Below are positions 6,054 through 8,056 of a stretch of DNA of 8,056 nt, one piece after another (position 1 is the first letter of the stretch; the number at the start of each line of letters is the position of its first letter). Made by a program: the position numbers and the translations under genes. The DNA comes from Bacteriovorax sp. UBA1852. GTDB taxonomy: Bacteria > Bdellovibrionota > Bacteriovoracia > Bacteriovoracales > Bacteriovoracaceae. The stretch spans positions 1-8,056 of the forward strand of contig DDIK01000057.1 in the NCBI GenBank assembly GCA_002338505.1, given 5' to 3'. The notes beneath the pieces were generated by a model. The model was given only the letters and a program-made list of their open reading frames with translations, did no database searches and was not told the DNA's origin.

Positions 6054-6977
6054 TTAACTTTTTAATAATTTTTCGATAGTGCTTTTAAGTTCATTATATA
6101 CGATATTACTCACACGATCACTATGAACACTAATAAATAGTTGATCTTGTTTTTTCTCTAAATCATCTAAATTTATCTCCATGATTTCTCCAAGCTGAAT
6201 ACTGCGTTTTGCTGCAACAGTAGGAATATAGGTCAAGTGTTGTGTATTAGTAATGACTGCTATCGCTGCTTGTGTATTTTGAATTCCATGACCATATTTA
6301 ATTTTATGTGATTGTTTTAGTGGGATAGAGTCAGAGATAGTCATGATTGAACTCCCGTCCCAATAAGTTGGTCTTGTAAATGGATAGATGAGAACTTTTT
6401 CTATATCTAAACTTTGTGCCTTTAGCAGAGGATGTCCCTTGCTTGCATAAATGGCCCAATTTATAGATCCAACTTGTTCAGTAATCCAAGCTTCTCCAAA
6501 GTTAATTTTCTTCAACGATATAAATATATCAATCTCATTACTCTTAGATGAGTTTAGCTGATCATCTGGACTCATATCAATAAATTGAAACTTAATCTTC
6601 TGTGACGAATGATCAAATTCTTCAAGAATATTTGGAATAAAGGCAGCATTCAAAAAACCTCTCGTACCAATTGTAAGCGTTTGAATGTCTTCAGTTTCTT
6701 CATGTTTTGAGCTCTTTGTATTTCTCATCTGTTCAATTTTTTCTAATACTTCACGAGCGAGAAGTATGACATTCATTGAGTCTTTTGTTGTTGTAATTCC
6801 CTTTGCGCTTCTGTTAATTAATTTAATTTTCAGAATCTCTTCAAGCTTTCTAATCTTCTTTGAGAGAAACGATGGTGTCATGTCTAAGTTTTGTGCAAAA
6901 CTTCTAATTGAGGTCATTTTTGGTAATTGTGCTAAGATTTCTAAATCACCAACACTTAAGTTATTAAAATTATTCAT
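6054..6977 (-). CDS. LysR-type transcriptional regulator
   Basis: This 307-residue protein has the standard LTTR plan. An N-terminal winged helix-turn-helix (about residues 8-66) contains MTSIRSFAQNLDMTPSFLSK followed by KIRKLEEIL and INRSAKGITTT. After a linker helix (about 68-90) comes the periplasmic-binding-like effector domain (about 97-305), beginning TLTIGTRGFLNAAFIPNILE. It has the usual length for LTTRs, which act as tetramers whose DNA binding responds to a small ligand, often an intermediate of the regulated pathway. It is the first gene of a - strand operon, only 15 bp ahead of the CoA-transferase, and is divergent from the FAS1-lipocalin gene. It probably controls its own operon and perhaps the divergent gene; the ligand is unknown, with short-chain acids or acyl-CoA esters a guess from context. 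ATG 6977 is supported by a strong GGAGGA. Confidence 0.92.
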   Translation of the reverse strand: MNNFNNLSVGDLEILAQLPKMTSIRSFAQNLDMTPSFLSKKIRKLEEILKIKLINRSAKGITTTKDSMNVILLAREVLEKIEQMRNTKSSKHEETEDIQTLTIGTRGFLNAAFIPNILEEFDHSSQKIKFQFIDMSPDDQLNSSKSNEIDIFISLKKINFGEAWITEQVGSINWAIYASKGHPLLKAQSLDIEKVLIYPFTRPTYWDGSSIMTISDSIPLKQSHKIKYGHGIQNTQAAIAVITNTQHLTYIPTVAAKRSIQLGEIMEINLDDLEKKQDQLFISVHSDRVSNIVYNELKSTIEKLLKS

Positions 6978-6982
6978 AGTGT

Positions 6983-6988
6983 TCCTCC
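6983..6988 (-). promoter_or_regulatory. Strong ribosome binding site of the lysR gene
   Basis: On the - strand GGAGGA lies 5 nt before ATG 6977. It is the strongest Shine-Dalgarno match in the window and fixes the lysR start. Confidence 0.75.
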
Positions 6989-7012
6989 ACGGGAATTCAT
7001 AAAGTATCTAGC

Positions 7013-7029
7013 GTGTCCTTTTATGACAC
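7013..7029. promoter_or_regulatory. Inverted repeat GTGTC-N7-GACAC, possible operator in the lysR leader
   Basis: Perfect 5-bp arms (GTGTC at 7013-7017, GACAC at 7025-7029) flank a 7-bp AT-rich spacer, 36 bp upstream of the lysR start, where the lysR promoter should lie. LTTRs often bind dyads that overlap their own promoter, so autoregulation is possible. Five-base arms also arise by chance, so assignment to this regulator is inference. Confidence 0.35.
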
Positions 7030-7085
7030 AGGCGTTGTATGAATGTCGACTATTTTGATTGCTTTCTTCTTGCTATCAATGTTCT

Positions 7086-7102
7086 TGTGATTAAGTGTCA
7101 CA
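7086..7102. promoter_or_regulatory. Inverted repeat TGTGA-N7-TCACA upstream of the FAS1-lipocalin gene
   Basis: Perfect 5-bp arms (7086-7090 and 7098-7102) lie about 30 bp before the ATG at 7131, overlapping the region where the rightward promoter should be. The right half (GTGTCACA, 7095-7102) contains the same GTGTC element as the 7013-7029 dyad. The half-sites resemble a CRP site, but the spacer is 7 rather than 6 bp, so a CRP assignment is not supported. Confidence 0.33.
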
Positions 7103-7119
7103 TACTAAAAACCACCCAT

Positions 7120-7125
7120 AAGGAG
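7120..7125 (+). promoter_or_regulatory. Ribosome binding site choosing between two adjacent ATG codons
   Basis: AAGGAG is followed by two in-frame ATG codons, at 7128 and 7131. The spacing is only 2 nt to the first and 5 nt to the second, so 7131 is the more likely start; the choice changes the protein by one methionine. Confidence 0.7.
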
Positions 7126-7130
7126 AAATG

Positions 7131-8056
7131 ATGAAAACGTTAATTACAAGTTTAGTACTTACATTGTCAGTAAGCACATTTGCAGGCTTTAAAAAGCAAA
7201 ATGTTTTAGAAGTTGCAAAGGCCGCCGGTAACTTTGAAACTCTTATCACTGCCTTAGAAGCAACAGGTCTTGATAAGGCCGTAAGCGAAACTAAAGGAAT
7301 AACAGTATTTGCTCCAACAGATGAAGCTTTTGGAAATCTTCCACAAGGAACACTAGAAGCACTATTAAATGATAAAGAGGCACTTAGCGCTATTCTTCTC
7401 TACCATGTTTCTGCAAAGAAGCTTGAAGCAAAAGATGTTTTAAAGCTCAATGAAGTTAAGACTCTTCAAGGTCAAACGATTCTCGTCTCTGCAAATGATG
7501 AGGGTGCATTCTTAAATGATTCTAAAATTGTGGCAACGGACATTAAAGCCAGTAATGGATTAGTTCATGTCATTGATTCTGTTCTTATTTTTGATGAAAA
7601 TAAGCCAAGTAATACTTTTGAAACAGAGCAAAGTATAGATATCAAAAAGTATATGGGTCTATGGTACGAATACGCACGTTATGAAAATGAATTTCAAACA
7701 GAGTGTGGCGGTACTACAGCGAAGTATACTTTAAAGAAAACACCACTAACAAAGAGAACTTATGTTGAAGTCGTTAACACTTGTGAGAGATTAGATGGTG
7801 ATATTCAGTCAGGAAAGGCAAAAGCTTTTGTTACAAATAAAGAAACAAATGCAACTCTAAGTGTAAGTTTTGTTCCTGTCCTTAATTACTTTGGTCTCTT
7901 TGGTGGAGATTATAATATTTTAAAGATTGGACCTGATTACGAGTATGCTCTCGTCGGAGATAAGAAGAGGTCTAACTTTTGGATTCTATCAAGAACTAAG
8001 GAAATGACTGATGCTCTCTATAATGAGCTTCTTGATGTTGCCGTCGAGAAAGGATT
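7131..8056 (+). CDS. Secreted fasciclin (FAS1)-lipocalin fusion protein (3' partial)
   Basis: The reading frame is open to the window edge (308 residues seen). Residues 1-18 form a signal peptide (MKTLITSLVLTLSVSTFA), probably cut by signal peptidase I before Gly19. Residues about 22-155 are a FAS1 domain: TVFAPTDEAFGNLP (58-71, H1 box), ILLYHV (88-93, conserved Tyr-His) and DIKASNGLVHVIDSVLIF (137-154, H2 box). Residues about 168-308 are a Blc/apolipoprotein D-type lipocalin: KYMGLWYEYARYENEF (173-188, the G.W signature), a Cys192/Cys218 pair that could form a disulfide, PVLNYFGLFGGDYNIL (249-264), and YALVGDKKRSNFWILSRT (272-289) with the conserved arginine. FAS1 domains usually mediate adhesion or matrix contacts and Blc lipocalins bind fatty acids or lysophospholipids. 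The fusion is unusual; its function is not known. Roughly 10-20 residues are probably missing at the end. It is divergent from the lysR operon. Confidence 0.88.
   Translation, partial: MKTLITSLVLTLSVSTFAGFKKQNVLEVAKAAGNFETLITALEATGLDKAVSETKGITVFAPTDEAFGNLPQGTLEALLNDKEALSAILLYHVSAKKLEAKDVLKLNEVKTLQGQTILVSANDEGAFLNDSKIVATDIKASNGLVHVIDSVLIFDENKPSNTFETEQSIDIKKYMGLWYEYARYENEFQTECGGTTAKYTLKKTPLTKRTYVEVVNTCERLDGDIQSGKAKAFVTNKETNATLSVSFVPVLNYFGLFGGDYNILKIGPDYEYALVGDKKRSNFWILSRTKEMTDALYNELLDVAVEKG

Larger units (their letters stand above)
6978..7127. promoter_or_regulatory. Divergent intergenic region carrying promoters of the lysR operon and the FAS1-lipocalin gene
   Basis: This is the only sizeable noncoding stretch. 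Both flanking genes start from it, so it must hold two outward promoters, but no convincing -35/-10 pair stands out; GATACT on the - strand (7003-7008) and CATACT on the + strand (7101-7106) are weak -10 candidates. It also carries the two inverted repeats listed separately. I see no riboswitch-like or tRNA-like structure. Confidence 0.55.

Noticed and set aside
6685..7002. + strand open frame antisense to the lysR N-terminus, hydrophobic product
   Set aside because: It mirrors the helix-turn-helix region; hydrophobic antisense products are common opposite Lys/Glu-rich AT-rich genes.
7086..7102. CRP binding site
   Set aside because: The TGTGA/TCACA arms fit, but the spacer is 7 instead of 6 bp, which moves the half-sites off register; no CRP-type gene is in the window.

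Overview
The window is AT-rich, densely coded bacterial DNA. Almost every base lies in a gene, and the only real intergenic gap is about 150 bp (6978-7130). The base composition, lysine/serine-rich proteins and gene content fit a low-GC Bdellovibrio-like organism (Bacteriovoracia, for example Halobacteriovorax-type). That placement is inference from style, not proof; no rRNA or other marker gene is present.

Left block, + strand (1-4288): a two-subunit class I (4Fe-4S) fumarate hydratase, then acetoacetyl-CoA synthetase starting directly after the beta-subunit stop codon, then a secreted solute-binding protein. The alpha subunit enters the window already in frame behind a lysine-rich 9-residue tandem repeat (KKKVAKKAT) that looks like a histone H1-like tail. 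This is the most unusual protein architecture in the left half. Fumarase and acetoacetyl-CoA synthetase act on fumarate and acetoacetate, the two end products of tyrosine/phenylalanine (homogentisate) breakdown, which suggests why they sit together.

Middle block, - strand (6977 down to 4285): a LysR-type regulator, a family I CoA-transferase/acetyl-CoA hydrolase (4-hydroxybutyrate CoA-transferase-like) and a small cytosolic redoxin with two CxxC motifs. They are spaced 15 and 11 bp apart and very probably form one operon read from a promoter in the 6978-7127 gap. This operon meets the left block tail-to-tail, the two stop codons sharing a TTAA tetranucleotide.

Right block, + strand (7131 to the window end): a secreted protein, open at the 3' edge, that joins a fasciclin (FAS1) domain to a Blc-type bacterial lipocalin domain. 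It is divergent from the LysR operon, and the gap between them contains two short inverted repeats that could be operators.

I see no mobile element, CRISPR array, tRNA/rRNA, toxin-antitoxin or defence system. The points most worth following are the histone-like tail on fumarase, the FAS1-lipocalin fusion, and the pairing of fumarase with acetoacetyl-CoA synthetase.
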